Shown: in pieces, positions 7,361 to 7,402 of the stretch
How the letters are laid out: every line of letters starts with the position of its first letter
Position numbering within the stretch: position 1 is the stretch's first letter
Origin: an uncultured Eubacteriales bacterium
GTDB lineage: Bacteria > Bacillota > Clostridia > Christensenellales > Borkfalkiaceae
Assembly: GCA_900547645.1 (NCBI GenBank)
Contig: URHP01000069.1
Coordinates: forward strand, 1-7,402
Length of the DNA stretch: 7,402 bases
Reading direction: 5' to 3'
Position numbers and translations under genes: made by a program
The notes under the pieces: generated by a model
What the model was told of the DNA's origin: nothing
Seen by the model: the letters and a program-made list of their open reading frames with translations, nothing else
Databases searched by the model: none

Positions 7361-7402
7361 GTTTCAATAAAAATTTAGTAACATGATTGGATCGCGCTGA
7401 AT

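Overview
The window is a chromosomal housekeeping region, most likely from an anaerobic Firmicutes of class Clostridia. The evidence is Clostridia-like EF-G and EF-Tu sequences, strong AAGGAGG-type ribosome binding sites, sigma-A-type promoters with 17-base spacers, and GC-rich coding DNA set in AT-rich gaps. A Christensenellales or Oscillospirales relative is a guess that I cannot test here. I see no defence system, prophage, CRISPR array, tRNA or rRNA. The six real genes are all well-known families.

Left half, minus strand: pgk (phosphoglycerate kinase, 2413 to 1106) and then tpiA (triosephosphate isomerase, 919 to 128). These two glycolytic enzymes lie in tandem but look like separate transcription units. 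pgk has its own promoter (TTGACA-17-TACAAT) and a strong hairpin terminator. tpiA then has its own extended -10 promoter. The usual neighbour gap is not inside the window. Downstream of tpiA, at the window edge, a 42-base palindrome looks both like a tpiA terminator and like abutted IS3-family ends.

Middle, 2414-2799: a 386-base divergent intergenic region with the pgk promoter, a nested AT-rich palindrome, the str-operon promoter (TTGACA-17-TAAAAT with extended TG) and a structured rpsL leader of about 120 bases.

Right half, plus strand: the classical str operon, rpsL (S12), rpsG (S7), fusA (EF-G) and tuf (EF-Tu). rpsG and fusA are 12 bases apart and probably translationally coupled. tuf has an internal promoter and a structured leader, and the operon ends in a UUCG-loop terminator. 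These genes make two small-subunit ribosomal proteins and the two GTPases of elongation.

The most interesting signals are non-coding. The 171-base rpsL-rpsG gap is long for the family and folds by eye into a multi-helix element with GCAA tetraloops. It also holds a 14-base stretch perfectly complementary to one just upstream of the rpsL ribosome binding site, so the transcript could pair across the whole rpsL gene. This is a candidate ribosomal-protein autoregulatory RNA, analogous in position to the E. coli S7 site but not obviously the same structure. Protein oddities are a charged insertion of about 30 residues in PGK, a cysteine-bearing insertion of about 11 residues in the EF-Tu G domain, a CPKC motif in triosephosphate isomerase, and changes in a very conserved S12 loop.
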